Notes: generated by a model not told the origin, from the letters alone. Counted from the stretch's first letter, positions 7,387 to 16,897 are shown. The stretch: 64,000 nucleotides of DNA from Arthrobacter sp. NIO-1057 (GCF_900094805.1 NZ_FMAT01000002.1:513831-577830); one strand, 5' to 3'. Program-made: numbers and translations.

Positions 7387-8460
7387 CTACAATTTCTTCG
7401 TATCAGCCTCAACCAGACCTTGCTTCACCAGCTGGTCCAGTATCCGCGCGCCATCTGGTTCATAGATCCAGCGCACGCCTGGGGTGGTGCGTCGTAATTC
7501 ATTTGAACGACCACCAGCTAATACTGCTTCGGAAGGTGTCAGCTGACGAATCACGATCGCGCGAACAAGTTCGGGATAGCGACGGGCAAATTCAGCATAA
7601 ATTGCTGGGTCGTGCTGCCCATCATCGCCGATCAAGACCCATGAGATATGCGGAAATTCCTGAGCCAAACGCCGTAACTGGTCAACCTTATGCTGCATGC
7701 CGCTACGGAACCACGAGCGATCTGTCGGCCCCCAGTCGGTCAGCAGTAATGGGCCTTCAGGATAGAGATTGCGAGAGATGAAGCGTTCCAAGGTTTGGGC
7801 AACGTTCCATGCACCGGTAGAGAGATAAATCATCGGCCCGCCAGGATGTTCTTGACGCACCTTTTGAAGCATGACAGCCATCCCGGGTGTGGCCACGCGC
7901 GCATGCTCGGAGAGCACAAATGAGTTCCAGGCAGCTAGCAACGGGCGTGGCAGGGCCGTGACGACGACGGTGTCGTCAACGTCGCTGATCACACCAAATT
8001 TCTGCGCCTGATCGATGACCATAATGCGGGCTGTGGCCTCATCACCGTCATGGGCCTGAAGATGCACTTCATTCCACCCTGCTGGCAGGTCGACTGATAG
8101 TTTCACATCAATGACGCCACCACGGTCTGCTTGCACTTCGAAGCGCTGCTCACCGACCATGATGCTGACTTTGCCGAAGGGCAGGATTGGCGAGATGAAA
8201 TTTCGAAAGCCTCTGATCCCGTCGGCAATGACTTGGGCTCGATGTTGCCCAAATTCGAAAGCGCCGGGACCGGCAAGAACTACGCGTGCCAGAACACGAA
8301 TCCAACCACCGTCATTGCCGGTTGATCCATATCCGGTATAGGGCAGAATAACCGCCCCTTGTCCCTTAGCCAGCGCTCGTTTTGCACGCCAATTGTGAAA
8401 ACTGTCTTCCACACGCGAGGCAACGTGACGAGCTCGTTGATCAGTCGAAATTTGACTCAT
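7387..8460 (-). CDS. App1-like phosphatase domain protein (DUF2183)
   Basis: About 357 residues. The C-terminal half carries the HAD-like App1 signature: GVISDVDDTVVVTALPRPL (the DxDxT nucleophile motif), LSTGAWNVAQTL, and WVLIGDDGQHDPAIYAEF, as in yeast phosphatidate phosphatase App1. The N-terminal half looks like a beta-rich substrate or membrane-interaction domain. In bacteria the function is only predicted (phosphatidate or another phosphomonoester). I chose the ATG at 8460; a GTG at 8466 gives only two more residues. Confidence 0.82.
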   Translation of the reverse strand: MSQISTDQRARHVASRVEDSFHNWRAKRALAKGQGAVILPYTGYGSTGNDGGWIRVLARVVLAGPGAFEFGQHRAQVIADGIRGFRNFISPILPFGKVSIMVGEQRFEVQADRGGVIDVKLSVDLPAGWNEVHLQAHDGDEATARIMVIDQAQKFGVISDVDDTVVVTALPRPLLAAWNSFVLSEHARVATPGMAVMLQKVRQEHPGGPMIYLSTGAWNVAQTLERFISRNLYPEGPLLLTDWGPTDRSWFRSGMQHKVDQLRRLAQEFPHISWVLIGDDGQHDPAIYAEFARRYPELVRAIVIRQLTPSEAVLAGGRSNELRRTTPGVRWIYEPDGARILDQLVKQGLVEADTKKL

Positions 8461-8551
8461 GTTCACAGTCTTTCATGTTCTCGCCAAACCTTAGAAAACG
8501 ACAAACCGCTGGAGCAAACTTCGCTCTTTTACCTAGTTCAGAGTCGACTCT

Positions 8552-9409
8552 CTAGGAATACGAGTAGAACCCTTCACCGCTCTTGCGCCCCAAGTGACCA
8601 GCCTGAACTTTTTGGGTGATCAGCGGATGAGGCTTATCTGATTCTTCTCCCGTTTCAGCGAACGTTGCGTGCGCGATGAAATCAATGACGTCCAGTCCCA
8701 CCATGTCCATCAATTCAAAAGGACCCATGGGGTGACCGAGCGCCGTTTTGGCGGTGGTATCGATATCCTCAATGCTGGCAATTCCTGCGTGGGCTAGGTT
8801 TAGGGCTTCAGCGTTGATGGCGCCCATCATTCGGTTGGCGATGAAGCCCGGGATTTCCTTATTTACTAGGACAGGTTGTTTGCCAAGCTGAGTAGCCACC
8901 TCGGTAACGGCTTTTATGGTTTCATCGCTGGTCTGCTCGTTGCGCACTACCTCAACGCATTTCATTACCAATGCAGGGTTGAAGAAGTGCATATTGCAAA
9001 CCTGCTCCGGACGCCCGCTGGCTTCGGCCACGCGTGAAGATGGCAAGGTCGAGGAGTTCGTCGTAAGGATGGCGTGATCTGGCGCGTGTTCTCCCAACGT
9101 CGCAAAGATCTGTTCCTTGATATCAAGCCGCTCCACGGCAGCTTCAATCGCGAGATCTGCACTACTGGCGCTGTCTACGAGATCGGTACTCTGGCTCAGG
9201 CGATTCAGCGCTGCATCGGCGTCAGCTGGCTCAAGTTTGCCCTTCGTGATCCTCGACGCAGCCCATTCTTCTAGCTCCTTGCGGGCGGCTGCTAGAGCGT
9301 CGTCAGAAATGTCCTGCAAGATCGTCGAGTAGCCGCTCAAGGCGCAACTCATGGCGATTTGCCGGCCCATAGTTCCTGCACCAATAACCAAAATACGTTC
9401 AATCTTCAT
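8552..9409 (-). CDS. 3-hydroxybutyryl-CoA dehydrogenase
   Basis: NAD(P)-dependent oxidation of 3-hydroxyacyl-CoA to 3-ketoacyl-CoA; 285 residues, the usual size of the single-domain enzymes (Hbd/FadB2/PaaH). The Rossmann start is RILVIGAGTMGRQIAMSCAL. The catalytic His lies in CNMHFFNPALVMKCVEVV, and PGFIANRMMGAINAEAL plus GHPMGPFELMDMVGLDV form the C-terminal domain. It follows glutaryl-CoA dehydrogenase by 205 bp on the same strand; after crotonyl-CoA is hydrated it would make acetoacetyl-CoA, completing the glutarate route. No crotonase is encoded nearby. A possible own promoter (TTCAAA-16 bp-CATAAT on the minus strand, near 9512-9540) lies in the gap. Confidence 0.9.
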   Translation of the reverse strand: MKIERILVIGAGTMGRQIAMSCALSGYSTILQDISDDALAAARKELEEWAASRITKGKLEPADADAALNRLSQSTDLVDSASSADLAIEAAVERLDIKEQIFATLGEHAPDHAILTTNSSTLPSSRVAEASGRPEQVCNMHFFNPALVMKCVEVVRNEQTSDETIKAVTEVATQLGKQPVLVNKEIPGFIANRMMGAINAEALNLAHAGIASIEDIDTTAKTALGHPMGPFELMDMVGLDVIDFIAHATFAETGEESDKPHPLITQKVQAGHLGRKSGEGFYSYS

Positions 9410-9614
9410 TGATTTTTCTTCCCTTACCTGTGGGTGACAGTAGGCAGATGCTTTGACACACTTTGAGCGGACAGAGATGAATTACTACCTGCTGATTCTG
9501 AATCTACCTGCATTATGTCCGCATCCACTGTTTTTTGAACTCTTCACGCGAATATTCCAAGGCAAGTGCATCGCACCCAACTCGAACCACCCTCGAAAAC
9601 AACTCTCGCGTGGA

Positions 9615-10793
9615 CTAGCGGAACGCCGGTACGCCGGTGAGCTTGTTGCCCAGAATCAGTGTGTGGACTTCATCGGTGCCCTCGTAGGTACGTACCGATT
9701 CCAAATTGTTGGCGTGGCGCAGTGGAGAGTAATCCAAGGTGATGCCGTTGCCGCCTAGGATCGTGCGGGCTTCGCGACAAATTTTGATCGCCTCCCGGCA
9801 GTTGTTTAGCTTGCCGACCGAGATCATGTGCAAATCTAGATTTCCTGCATCTTTAAGTCGTCCAATGTGCAGGGCTAGCAAGAACCCCTTGTTGATTTCC
9901 AATGCCATGTCGACCAGCTTCTGCTGGGTCATTTGGTACCCAGCAAGCGGCTTATCAAACTGAAGACGCTGTTGTGAGTAGGCAAGAGCATCTTCAAAAG
10001 CATCACGAGCTGCACCCATGGAGCCCCAAAGAATTCCGTAACGGGCTTCGTTCAGACAGGAGAATGGGCCTTTCAAACCTGTGACATTAGGTAAGACCGC
10101 GTTACCTGGCAGTCGCACATCAACGAGGTCGATTTCGCACTGGATTGAAGCTCGCATGGAGAGTTTCTGCTCGATTGGGGTCGCAGTGAACCCTGCGGTA
10201 TTTGTTGGCACGACAAAACCGCGGATGCCTTCGTCGGCCTGTGCCCAGATGACTGCTACCTGCGCCACGTTGGCCAGGCCGATCCAGCGCTTGGAGCCGT
10301 TGATCACCCAGTCATCGCCGTCGCGGCGCGCGAAGGTCTTCATGCTCGATGGGTCCGAACCTGCGGTGGGTTCGGTCAGGCCGAAGCAGCCGATGGCTTC
10401 ACCGGCGGCCATCTGTGGCAACCATTCTTGCTTCTGTTCTTCGGAGCCATGCTTGTAGATAGCGCTCATAGCCAATGAACCCTGCACCGATACGAAGGTG
10501 CGCAGTCCCGAATCGCCGGCTTCCAGCTCGGCTCCGGCGATACCGTATTCCACGGCAGAGCGACCGGCGCATCCATAGCCGTTCAAGTGCATGCCCAGCA
10601 GGCCCAGCTTAGCCATTTCCGGAACGATGTCCAGCGGGAAGACCGCGTCGTTGTACCACTGGGCGATATTCGGCTTAATCTGCTCTTTCACGAAACCTCG
10701 CACGGTATCGCGCAAGGCGATCTCTTCACTGTTTAGCAAGGAATCAAAGTTGATCAGATCGGAGGGATCAAGGGCGTGTTCAGTAGTGTTCAT
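9615..10793 (-). CDS. gcdH: Glutaryl-CoA dehydrogenase
   Basis: FAD enzyme converting glutaryl-CoA to crotonyl-CoA and CO2. The 392-residue protein shows the block pattern specific to glutaryl-CoA dehydrogenases rather than general acyl-CoA dehydrogenases. Blocks are LNGYGCAGRSAVEYG, ELEAGDSGLRTFVSVQGSL, CFGLTEPTAGSDPSSM, GPFSCLNEARYGILWG and the C-terminal ESVRTYEGTDEVHTLILG, which contains the catalytic Glu. The last residues GVPAF resemble the GIQAF of animal GCDH. RBS GGAG is 6 nt before the ATG. It follows a class III CoA-transferase by 17 bp, consistent with glutarate activation and oxidation. Confidence 0.92.
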   Translation of the reverse strand: MNTTEHALDPSDLINFDSLLNSEEIALRDTVRGFVKEQIKPNIAQWYNDAVFPLDIVPEMAKLGLLGMHLNGYGCAGRSAVEYGIAGAELEAGDSGLRTFVSVQGSLAMSAIYKHGSEEQKQEWLPQMAAGEAIGCFGLTEPTAGSDPSSMKTFARRDGDDWVINGSKRWIGLANVAQVAVIWAQADEGIRGFVVPTNTAGFTATPIEQKLSMRASIQCEIDLVDVRLPGNAVLPNVTGLKGPFSCLNEARYGILWGSMGAARDAFEDALAYSQQRLQFDKPLAGYQMTQQKLVDMALEINKGFLLALHIGRLKDAGNLDLHMISVGKLNNCREAIKICREARTILGGNGITLDYSPLRHANNLESVRTYEGTDEVHTLILGNKLTGVPAFR

Positions 10794-10810
10794 CTTCGCT
10801 CCTTAGCGAT

Positions 10811-11956
10811 TTAGCGATAAGTCTTGAGTTCGAAAAGTTCTTGATGCTGACCATGGGCCGGTGGTGGGGTTCGATATTGCGCGGCGGTGCGTGATAGTCC
10901 GATGGGACTGGCGATATGTGTTGTTGATTCTCCCGTTTCGGGATTTCTCATCTCCGCCACCGGATCCAGCCCCAAGTCTTGTGCGAAGCGTAGAGCTTCA
11001 GCGATGGTATTGACCTTTCCCGCTGGCACCCCGGCCGACATCAACTGCTCGGCCCAGGTTGCTGCGCTGCGTTGAATAGTCACATTTTCAATCAATATCT
11101 TCAGCTCTACGCGGTGTGCTACCCGATCAGCGTTGGTGAGAAATCGAGGATCATCGGCGAGCGCCGGTTCGCCAAGTTGATGGCAGAGGGCAGAGAACTG
11201 CCGATCGTTGCCCACGGCGATGGCAACAACTCCATCGCTGGCACTGAAAGTTTCATAGGGTGCGATGCTTGGGTGGGCATTACCCATGCGGGCTGGTGAT
11301 TCGCCTGTAGCTAGCGTGCTACTGGTTTGGTTGGTCATCCCGGCGAGTACCGAGCTGAGCAGATTAGTACTGACGCGTTGCCCTTGACCACTGCTTTCTC
11401 TTTCCCGCAGGGCTAGCAGTATTCCGGCAACAGCATTTTGTGCAGCTAGCACGTCAACCAGGGCGACCCCCACCTTGCTAGGGGTGCCTTCTGGTTCCCC
11501 GGTGATACTCATCAGTCCGCCGACGGCCTGAACGAGGAGATCAAAACCGGGTAGCTCGGCTCCTTGCTGTTCCCCAAATCCGGAAATCGAGCAGTAGATG
11601 AGCCGCGGGTTCTGTCTTTTGAGGTTTTCGTAGTCCATCCCAAATTTACTCAGAACTCCGGGGCGGAAATTTTCCACGAGGACGTCAGCGTCTTGGATGA
11701 GTTCTAGTAGCCGTGTCCGTTGTTCTGCACTGGTGAAGTCAGCGATGATCGATTCTTTGTTTCGGTTCACCGACCAGTAATAGGTGCTGACGCCGTGGGC
11801 TGTTACCGGTGGAATCCATCCGCGAGTTTCATCCCCTGCAGGGCTTTCAACCTTGAGTACCTGTGCGCCGAAGTCACCCAGAGTCATGGTGCATAGTGGC
11901 CCGGCGAGAATGCGCGAGAGATCAATGACTTTGATCCCCTCTAATGGTTGGCCCAA
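10811..11956 (-). CDS. Class III CoA-transferase (CaiB/BaiF), probably glutarate-specific
   Basis: Transfers CoA between acyl-CoA and a free acid. The 381-residue size and the motifs GIKVIDLSRILAGPLCTM, ADVLVENFRPGVL and SISGFGEQQG mark family III. The catalytic Asp is expected in VALVDVLAAQNAVAGIL. Its partner 17 bp downstream is glutaryl-CoA dehydrogenase, so succinyl-CoA:glutarate CoA-transferase is the likely activity (inferred from context). The start is a TTG with a GAGGTG Shine-Dalgarno. The promoter and a perfect GntR-type palindrome lie just upstream. Confidence 0.87.
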   Translation of the reverse strand: MGQPLEGIKVIDLSRILAGPLCTMTLGDFGAQVLKVESPAGDETRGWIPPVTAHGVSTYYWSVNRNKESIIADFTSAEQRTRLLELIQDADVLVENFRPGVLSKFGMDYENLKRQNPRLIYCSISGFGEQQGAELPGFDLLVQAVGGLMSITGEPEGTPSKVGVALVDVLAAQNAVAGILLALRERESSGQGQRVSTNLLSSVLAGMTNQTSSTLATGESPARMGNAHPSIAPYETFSASDGVVAIAVGNDRQFSALCHQLGEPALADDPRFLTNADRVAHRVELKILIENVTIQRSAATWAEQLMSAGVPAGKVNTIAEALRFAQDLGLDPVAEMRNPETGESTTHIASPIGLSRTAAQYRTPPPAHGQHQELFELKTYR

Positions 11957-11988
11957 CCTGTCACCTCATTGTCGTCCACAGCAAAGTA

Positions 11989-12035
11989 GTTACATGTTGC
12001 ATGTAACTCTATGTTGCGTAGTTCACTTTTAGCAA
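11989..12035 (-). promoter_or_regulatory. Promoter and operator of the glutarate operon
   Basis: The perfect palindrome GTTACATG-TTG-CATGTAAC lies at 11989-12007. On the minus strand a promoter TTGCTA (12030-12035), 18 bp spacer, TAGAGT (12006-12011) sits immediately upstream, so the palindrome covers the transcription start. An 8-bp arm with GT...AC ends fits FCD/FadR-type GntR regulators, one of which is encoded 50 bp further upstream. Confidence 0.65.
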
Positions 12036-12059
12036 GAGGTGTCAGAACAGGACGTGTTG

Positions 12060-12779
12060 CTAGGAAATCAGGTCATTCAGGCGATCTAGGAATGGTTGCG
12101 CTTCCATTCCTTCGGTCCGCGAGCAAATAGAACGGATCAGCATCTGCGCAGTTCGCATGACGTGCTCTCGTACCGCAGTGGCAGCAGCCGGCGCATCTTG
12201 CGCAAGAATTGCTGCCATGATTTCTTCACGATCACCAGCGAGCTCTTGGGCGCTACGAGCGTAGGGGATCGTGGTCTGCCCGTGGGCGAGGACTAGGTTT
12301 CGCAACTCCCCCACCACGCCGTCCAACTTTTTGTTGTTGGCCAGGCCTAGTAGGTAGAGGTGGAACTCTCGGTCGGCTTCAAGGGTCGCGCGACCATCAC
12401 CGGTGTGTCCGACCTGCAATAGTTGTTTATGAAGTTGAGCCAGCCGTGCACGGTCATCATCGGTGGCATTGATGACTCCGCGGGCCGCCGCGGGTGGTTC
12501 GATGGCCAGTCGCAGTTGGAAGACTTCAACGATATCTTCTAAAGAAATCTGGTTGACCCGCACACCGCGGTTTTTAGCGACGGTGACAATGCCTTCTTTT
12601 TCCAACAGCTGTAAGGCTTCACGCACCGGAGTGCGTGAGACACCGAGCTTCTCGGAAATGCCAATGGCTGAATAGTGCTGACCGGGAGCCATCTCCCCTG
12701 CAACGATAGCGGCTCGAATCATCGTGGTGACCTGCTCGGTCAGCGAGGCCTTGGGCGCAATCGGTTGCATGCTACTCAT
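12060..12779 (-). CDS. GntR-family regulator with FCD domain
   Basis: Transcription factor of 239 residues. The N-terminal winged helix-turn-helix reads SAIGISEKLGVSRTPVREALQLLEKEGIV, the classic GntR signature, and the C-terminal FCD ligand domain follows (FQLRLAIEPPAAA, EADREFHLYLLGLANN, with the His/Asp residues that usually hold a metal). It lies upstream of and in the same direction as the glutarate genes, and the perfect palindrome at 11989-12007 is its most likely target. The ligand is probably glutarate or glutaryl-CoA (inferred). I chose the ATG at 12779: TAAGCT lies 7 nt before it with TTGTCG 16 bp further, giving a leaderless start; the longer frame to 12845 lacks a start signal. 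Confidence 0.87.
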   Translation of the reverse strand: MSSMQPIAPKASLTEQVTTMIRAAIVAGEMAPGQHYSAIGISEKLGVSRTPVREALQLLEKEGIVTVAKNRGVRVNQISLEDIVEVFQLRLAIEPPAAARGVINATDDDRARLAQLHKQLLQVGHTGDGRATLEADREFHLYLLGLANNKKLDGVVGELRNLVLAHGQTTIPYARSAQELAGDREEIMAAILAQDAPAAATAVREHVMRTAQMLIRSICSRTEGMEAQPFLDRLNDLIS

Positions 12780-12979
12780 GTGCAGAAGCTTATCGTGATT
12801 CACGTTTGCGACAAGGGTGTGCCCCTGCAAACACCGTGACGCCAAAGCCGCGTGCGTCTCGCGTGGCTATGTCACTGGCGCTTTTGAATGCTGACTTGGG
12901 GGACGTTGCAGGTTTCGTTTCACTGTCGTGGACGCGCCCCGAGGTTCGAGTGCAACCGGTGGCACGATAAGCTGACACG

Positions 12980-13855
12980 GTGAGTGAGCAACCAGCAATC
13001 TGCGAACATTCCTACGCCGAAGAACTACGTGTCGCCGCGCTACACGCAGCTCGAAGTGTAGCTGATCTACTGCGCTCCACCTTCCGCACTTCGGTAAATG
13101 CCGAACATAAAACCAATACCCATGACTTGGTCACCGAGATTGATCGCCGGAGTCAACAGATCATTACCGAATCTTTGCTCACGGCGGTGCCTGGTTCATG
13201 GGTTCTAGGTGAAGAGAAGATTTCTGCCCACTCCGGTCAACAGGCTCCGGGAAGTGTGCAATGGATTGTTGACCCTATTGATGGGACCAGCAACTTTGTC
13301 CACGGCATTGCGTTCTTTTGTATTTCTATCGCTGCAGCAATTGACGGCCAGCTAGTTGCCGCGGTGATTATTGATCCGATCTCCGGTGACGAATTCACCG
13401 CTAACCTCGATACTGCGCTGCTCAACGATGTTCAGCTCAACCCAGCGATGCGTCCAGCACAGTCCCAAGCCAATCTCATGACCGACTATCCAGGGGCAGA
13501 GTCACTAGAACGGGACGGAGAACTGGCACTACAGCTCTTTGGCCAGTGGATACAGGACTTCGCCACGGTGAGGCGCAAGGTCAGCGCCGCCCTAGCTTTG
13601 GCACATGTGGCTGCCGGCTGGTGCGATGCCACCATAGGTTTTGATACCAAGGTGTGGGACGTAGCCGCCGGGGCCCACCTGGTACGCATGGCTCACGGAA
13701 CTTTCCGTGGATTGTCTTTCGGGCAATCGGATCTAGTTGATCACGAGTGTCCAGGATTTATCGCTCAAGGTCCAGGAGCAGACTATCCATCGCTGGATCG
13801 CGCCGCGCAACAAATCCACCAGTTGCGCACTCGTGGCACGGCTGAAGAAGTCTGA
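12980..13855 (+). CDS. Inositol monophosphatase family protein
   Basis: Mg-dependent, Li-sensitive phosphatase fold, 291 residues. Motifs include HDLVTEIDRRSQQII, WVLGEEK (metal-binding Glu pair), WIVDPIDGTSNFVHG (metal ligands and catalytic loop) and KVWDVAAGAHLV near the C-terminus. Substrate could be inositol-1-phosphate, histidinol phosphate or another sugar phosphate; the context does not decide. GTG start at 12980 with TAAGCT ending 6 nt upstream, suggesting a leaderless mRNA. Confidence 0.87.
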   Translation: MSEQPAICEHSYAEELRVAALHAARSVADLLRSTFRTSVNAEHKTNTHDLVTEIDRRSQQIITESLLTAVPGSWVLGEEKISAHSGQQAPGSVQWIVDPIDGTSNFVHGIAFFCISIAAAIDGQLVAAVIIDPISGDEFTANLDTALLNDVQLNPAMRPAQSQANLMTDYPGAESLERDGELALQLFGQWIQDFATVRRKVSAALALAHVAAGWCDATIGFDTKVWDVAAGAHLVRMAHGTFRGLSFGQSDLVDHECPGFIAQGPGADYPSLDRAAQQIHQLRTRGTAEEV

Positions 13856-13916
13856 CAATAGCTAAGTTCCGCCTCGACCCCTCGGCTTAATACCGATTCG
13901 GACGTATCATAGCGGC

Positions 13917-14129
13917 ATGGAACCACTATTCCACCGGACCGCACACTCCGCCGTGCGGCACCATGGAGGCGGAGGAGTGATCCTGGGAGGCCTCGGAGCG
14001 ATAGCTCTCTTCGGCGCCTTCGCAGTGATGTTGGCTATGCAGTCTTCGGACTGGGAGCCACTGCTCATCGGTATTAGCATGGGCGTTTCCGCAGTACTCT
14101 TTGGCGTGGTGTATCACTTCACGCATTAG
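13917..14129 (+). CDS. Small two-helix membrane protein, unknown function
   Basis: 70 residues: a basic, His-rich N-terminus, then two predicted transmembrane helices (about 20-41 and 47-66). No family recognised. Support for it being real: two clean helices, codon usage similar to neighbours, and a TATCAT -10-like hexamer ending exactly 6 nt before the ATG, the leaderless pattern seen at several other genes in the window. An antisense frame of similar length exists but lacks a start signal. Confidence 0.55.
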   Translation: MEPLFHRTAHSAVRHHGGGGVILGGLGAIALFGAFAVMLAMQSSDWEPLLIGISMGVSAVLFGVVYHFTH

Positions 14130-14153
14130 AGGCTGACGCTAAAAGATAAGACT

Positions 14154-14194
14154 GTGGCCCCGGACGCTAAGCATTCTTAACGTTCCGAGGCCAC
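14154..14194. terminator. Hairpin between convergent genes
   Basis: GTGGCC-C-CGGA...CCG-A-GGCCAC with an inner TAAG/CTTA pair makes a long stem between the small membrane protein (+) and the TPP enzyme (-). The U tract is weak on the plus side; on the minus side CTTATCTTTT follows, so it probably serves the TPP operon best. Confidence 0.55.
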
Positions 14195-14222
14195 CATCCT
14201 GTCCGCTACTCTTTGCTCCCCT

Positions 14223-15866
14223 TTACAGGTGCGTTGGGGCAAACATCTTCAGCAGAGTCTTGACCACAATGACATTCGGTCCCTGCTCAGCCAATGCTTC
14301 TGTGAGCGCTGCACCGATTTGATCCACTGCTACTTCGCGAGCTGGTACTCCAAAGGACTGAGCCAACGCCACGAAGTCAGGTCGTGCCAACTCGGTGGCG
14401 GTTGCTTTGCCAAAGGCACCTTCCATATATTCGCGCAGGATGCCGTATCCACCGTCATCAACAATCAGCCACGTCACCGGAGCTTGATGTTGCTTGGCCG
14501 TGGCCAGCTCAGCAATCGAATACATCGAGGACCCATCACCGCTGACCGCGAGTACACGCTGCCCGGTGCCGATGGCCCCGCCAATCGCCGCAGGGAAACC
14601 ATAGCCTAGTCCGCCGGCACCCTGGGCCGAGTGGAACTGCCCATCTTTGGCATCCCAGCAGCTCCAACCCCAGTAGGCTGCAATGGTCATATCCCAGAAG
14701 GTCTGCATCGAAGCAGGTACCGCTTCACGGATATCAGCCATGAACTTTCGTTCCTTAGCCAAATCCTGCCCGTCAAGACGCTCCTGAATTTTCTCCAGCG
14801 TGTCAGCTACCACCTGCTGGGGGCTGCGGCCATGCCACGAAGCCCGGGAAGTAAACCCGGCGGCTTTCAGATCCCGGTCGAGGAACTTCAGTGCCTCACG
14901 AGCATCTGCACGAATGCCCAATGCTGGAGTATTGGATTCCAGCACCCGCGGTTCAGCATCAATTTGGATCATTTTGCCGCGCGGTTCCATGGTGAAGTAA
15001 TTACTGGTCACTTCTCCCAATGCAGAGCCGATCACCAACAGTACGTCGGCATCTTCCATGACCTCGGTGGCGTGGCGATCTTCAACCCATGACTGCAAAG
15101 ACAGCTCATGGTTCCACGGGAAGGCGCCGTTGCCGCCGGGGCTGGAAAGTACCGGTGCCCGCAGGGTTTCGGCCACCGCGAGTAGTTCTGCCTGCGCTCC
15201 GGCACGGCGTACACCGCCACCGGCGATAATCGCCGGACGCTGGGCATCCGAAAGCCAGTTGATCGCTTCGCGCACCAGTTCTTCACGGGGTGGATGCTCA
15301 TAGGCTTCAGCCAGAGCATCCTGTACCGGTGGAACCATCACCTGAGCGAGGAGAACATCCTGTGGCACTTCCACCCAGACCGGCCCCATAGGCACGGTGA
15401 TGGCCCGAGCCCATGCATCCTGAATAGCCGAGGGGATGCCGGAAGCATGGTGGACGGTCTGCTGGAACTTGGTGACGTTGGCGGCCGAAGCTTTCTGGTC
15501 ATCAAGCTGGTGCAACATGCCTTTGCGTCGTGCACCCAATCCATCTAGTGGAATCTGGCTGGCGACGACGACCATGGGCACACCGGTGGCGTAGGCTTCC
15601 TGCAACCCGGCCAGGGAAGTCAGTGCGCCTGGCCCGGTGGAGAGGAAGAGTACGCCCACTTCGCCGGTGGCACGGGAGTAACCATCGGCAGCGAAGGCGG
15701 AGTTGTTTTCTACGCGCGAGGATACGAATTCCAGGTTGGAACGCGACAGCGCGTCGAACAGCCCCAAGGCGTGCTGTCCGGGGATGCCGAACACAGTTTT
15801 GGCGCCCAGCGCGCTCAGGGTCTCAATGACCAGGTCGCCACCATTGCGTTGGGGCTGTTCGCTCAT
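14223..15866 (-). CDS. Thiamine-diphosphate decarboxylase, probable 5-guanidino-2-oxopentanoate decarboxylase
   Basis: Acetolactate-synthase-like TPP enzyme of 547 residues. The N-terminal PYR domain starts VIETLSALGAKTVFGIPGQHALGLFDAL and has the activating Glu in SRVENNSAFAADGYSR. A central Rossmann-like domain follows (AIIAGGGVRRAGAQAEL). The PP domain has the TPP motif GDGSSMYSIAELATAKQ ... DDGGYGILREY. Its first codon overlaps the stop of a guanidinobutyrase/agmatinase gene. That pairing matches the arginine transaminase route of Pseudomonas (AruI 2-ketoarginine decarboxylase with GbuA), so decarboxylation of 5-guanidino-2-oxopentanoate is the best guess; no transaminase or aldehyde dehydrogenase lies nearby. 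Acetolactate synthase proper is less likely because no small subunit is present. Confidence 0.75.
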   Translation of the reverse strand: MSEQPQRNGGDLVIETLSALGAKTVFGIPGQHALGLFDALSRSNLEFVSSRVENNSAFAADGYSRATGEVGVLFLSTGPGALTSLAGLQEAYATGVPMVVVASQIPLDGLGARRKGMLHQLDDQKASAANVTKFQQTVHHASGIPSAIQDAWARAITVPMGPVWVEVPQDVLLAQVMVPPVQDALAEAYEHPPREELVREAINWLSDAQRPAIIAGGGVRRAGAQAELLAVAETLRAPVLSSPGGNGAFPWNHELSLQSWVEDRHATEVMEDADVLLVIGSALGEVTSNYFTMEPRGKMIQIDAEPRVLESNTPALGIRADAREALKFLDRDLKAAGFTSRASWHGRSPQQVVADTLEKIQERLDGQDLAKERKFMADIREAVPASMQTFWDMTIAAYWGWSCWDAKDGQFHSAQGAGGLGYGFPAAIGGAIGTGQRVLAVSGDGSSMYSIAELATAKQHQAPVTWLIVDDGGYGILREYMEGAFGKATATELARPDFVALAQSFGVPAREVAVDQIGAALTEALAEQGPNVIVVKTLLKMFAPTHL

Positions 15867-16852
15867 TACTTGTTCAGCCCCTTGTTGGAACGGAAGTCGC
15901 TGATCAGGGAGATCAGGTCGTAGGTGACGTGGCTGGCGGCAACGCCGGTCAGTTCGGCGTGGTCGTAGGCTGGGGACACCTCAACGATGTCAGCACCTAC
16001 GATGTTCAGTCCGCGCAGGCCACGCAGGATTTCGAGTAGTTCACGGCTGGTGATGCCACCGGCTTCTGGAGTTCCGGTGCCCGGTGCGTGGGCAGGGTCC
16101 AAGACGTCGATGTCCACCGAGATGTACAGCGGACGCTTGCCAATGCGGTCGCGCAGCTTGTCAACGATTTCGCGCACACCCTGGTAGTAGACGTCCGAGC
16201 TGGTCACGATGCCGAAGCCGAAACGCTTGTCGTCTTCCAGGTCCTTCTTGCCGTAGAGCGGGCCGCGGGTACCTACGTGGCAGATCGCCTCGGTATCCAG
16301 GATGCCTTCTTCTACTGCACGGCGGAAGGGGGTGCCGTGGGTGTATTCGGCGCCGAAGTAGGTGTCCCAGGTATCCAGGTGTGCATCGAAGTGCAGCATG
16401 GCCACTGGGGCACCGGCGCGCTGCGAAGCTGCACGCAGCAGTGGCAATGCGATGGTGTGGTCGCCACCGATGGTGACCAGGCTTGAACCATCTGCGGTCA
16501 GTTCCAGTGCTTCGTCCTGGATGGTTTCAATGGCCTCATTGATGTTGAACGGGTTCACTGCGAGGTCGCCGGCGTCCACGACTTGGCTCTGAGCAAATGG
16601 TGAGGTGTCGGTGGCTGGGTTGTATGGGCGGATCAGGCGCGAGGATTCGCGCACGTGGTTGGCGCCGAAGCGTGCTCCCGGGCGGTAGGAAACTCCGGTG
16701 TCAAAAGGTACACCGATGATTTTGATGTCGGCGTTTTCAACCTGGTCAAGGCGTGGCAGGCGGGCGTAGGTTCCAGCGCCTGCATAGCGTGGAATAACCG
16801 CTGCGTTGATTGGCCCTAGGTGGCCGTTTTCCTCAATGCGGACTTCTTTCAT
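15866..16852 (-). CDS. Guanidinobutyrase/agmatinase (ureohydrolase)
   Basis: Binuclear Mn ureohydrolase of 328 residues, cleaving a guanidino compound to urea and an amine. Metal-site motifs are all present: [23 protein letters not shown] and [19 protein letters not shown]. The family (SpeB/GbuA) cannot be split by eye; 4-guanidinobutyrate is favoured because the next gene (overlapping by one base) is a TPP decarboxylase suited to 2-ketoarginine, and guanidinobutyrase is a known Arthrobacter enzyme. RBS GGGAAGG precedes the ATG. The promoter and a palindrome lie at 16898-16949. Confidence 0.85.
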   Translation of the reverse strand: MKEVRIEENGHLGPINAAVIPRYAGAGTYARLPRLDQVENADIKIIGVPFDTGVSYRPGARFGANHVRESSRLIRPYNPATDTSPFAQSQVVDAGDLAVNPFNINEAIETIQDEALELTADGSSLVTIGGDHTIALPLLRAASQRAGAPVAMLHFDAHLDTWDTYFGAEYTHGTPFRRAVEEGILDTEAICHVGTRGPLYGKKDLEDDKRFGFGIVTSSDVYYQGVREIVDKLRDRIGKRPLYISVDIDVLDPAHAPGTGTPEAGGITSRELLEILRGLRGLNIVGADIVEVSPAYDHAELTGVAASHVTYDLISLISDFRSNKGLNK

Positions 16853-16897
16853 GTTCTTGCCTTCCCGGCGCTTGACGACATTAATCGCAGTTGCCTA

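Noticed and set aside
9467..9522. GCGGACA ... TGTCCGC inverted arms between hbd and gcdH
   Set aside because: Arms are 7 bp and 42 bp apart; too weak to call an operator or terminator without comparison.
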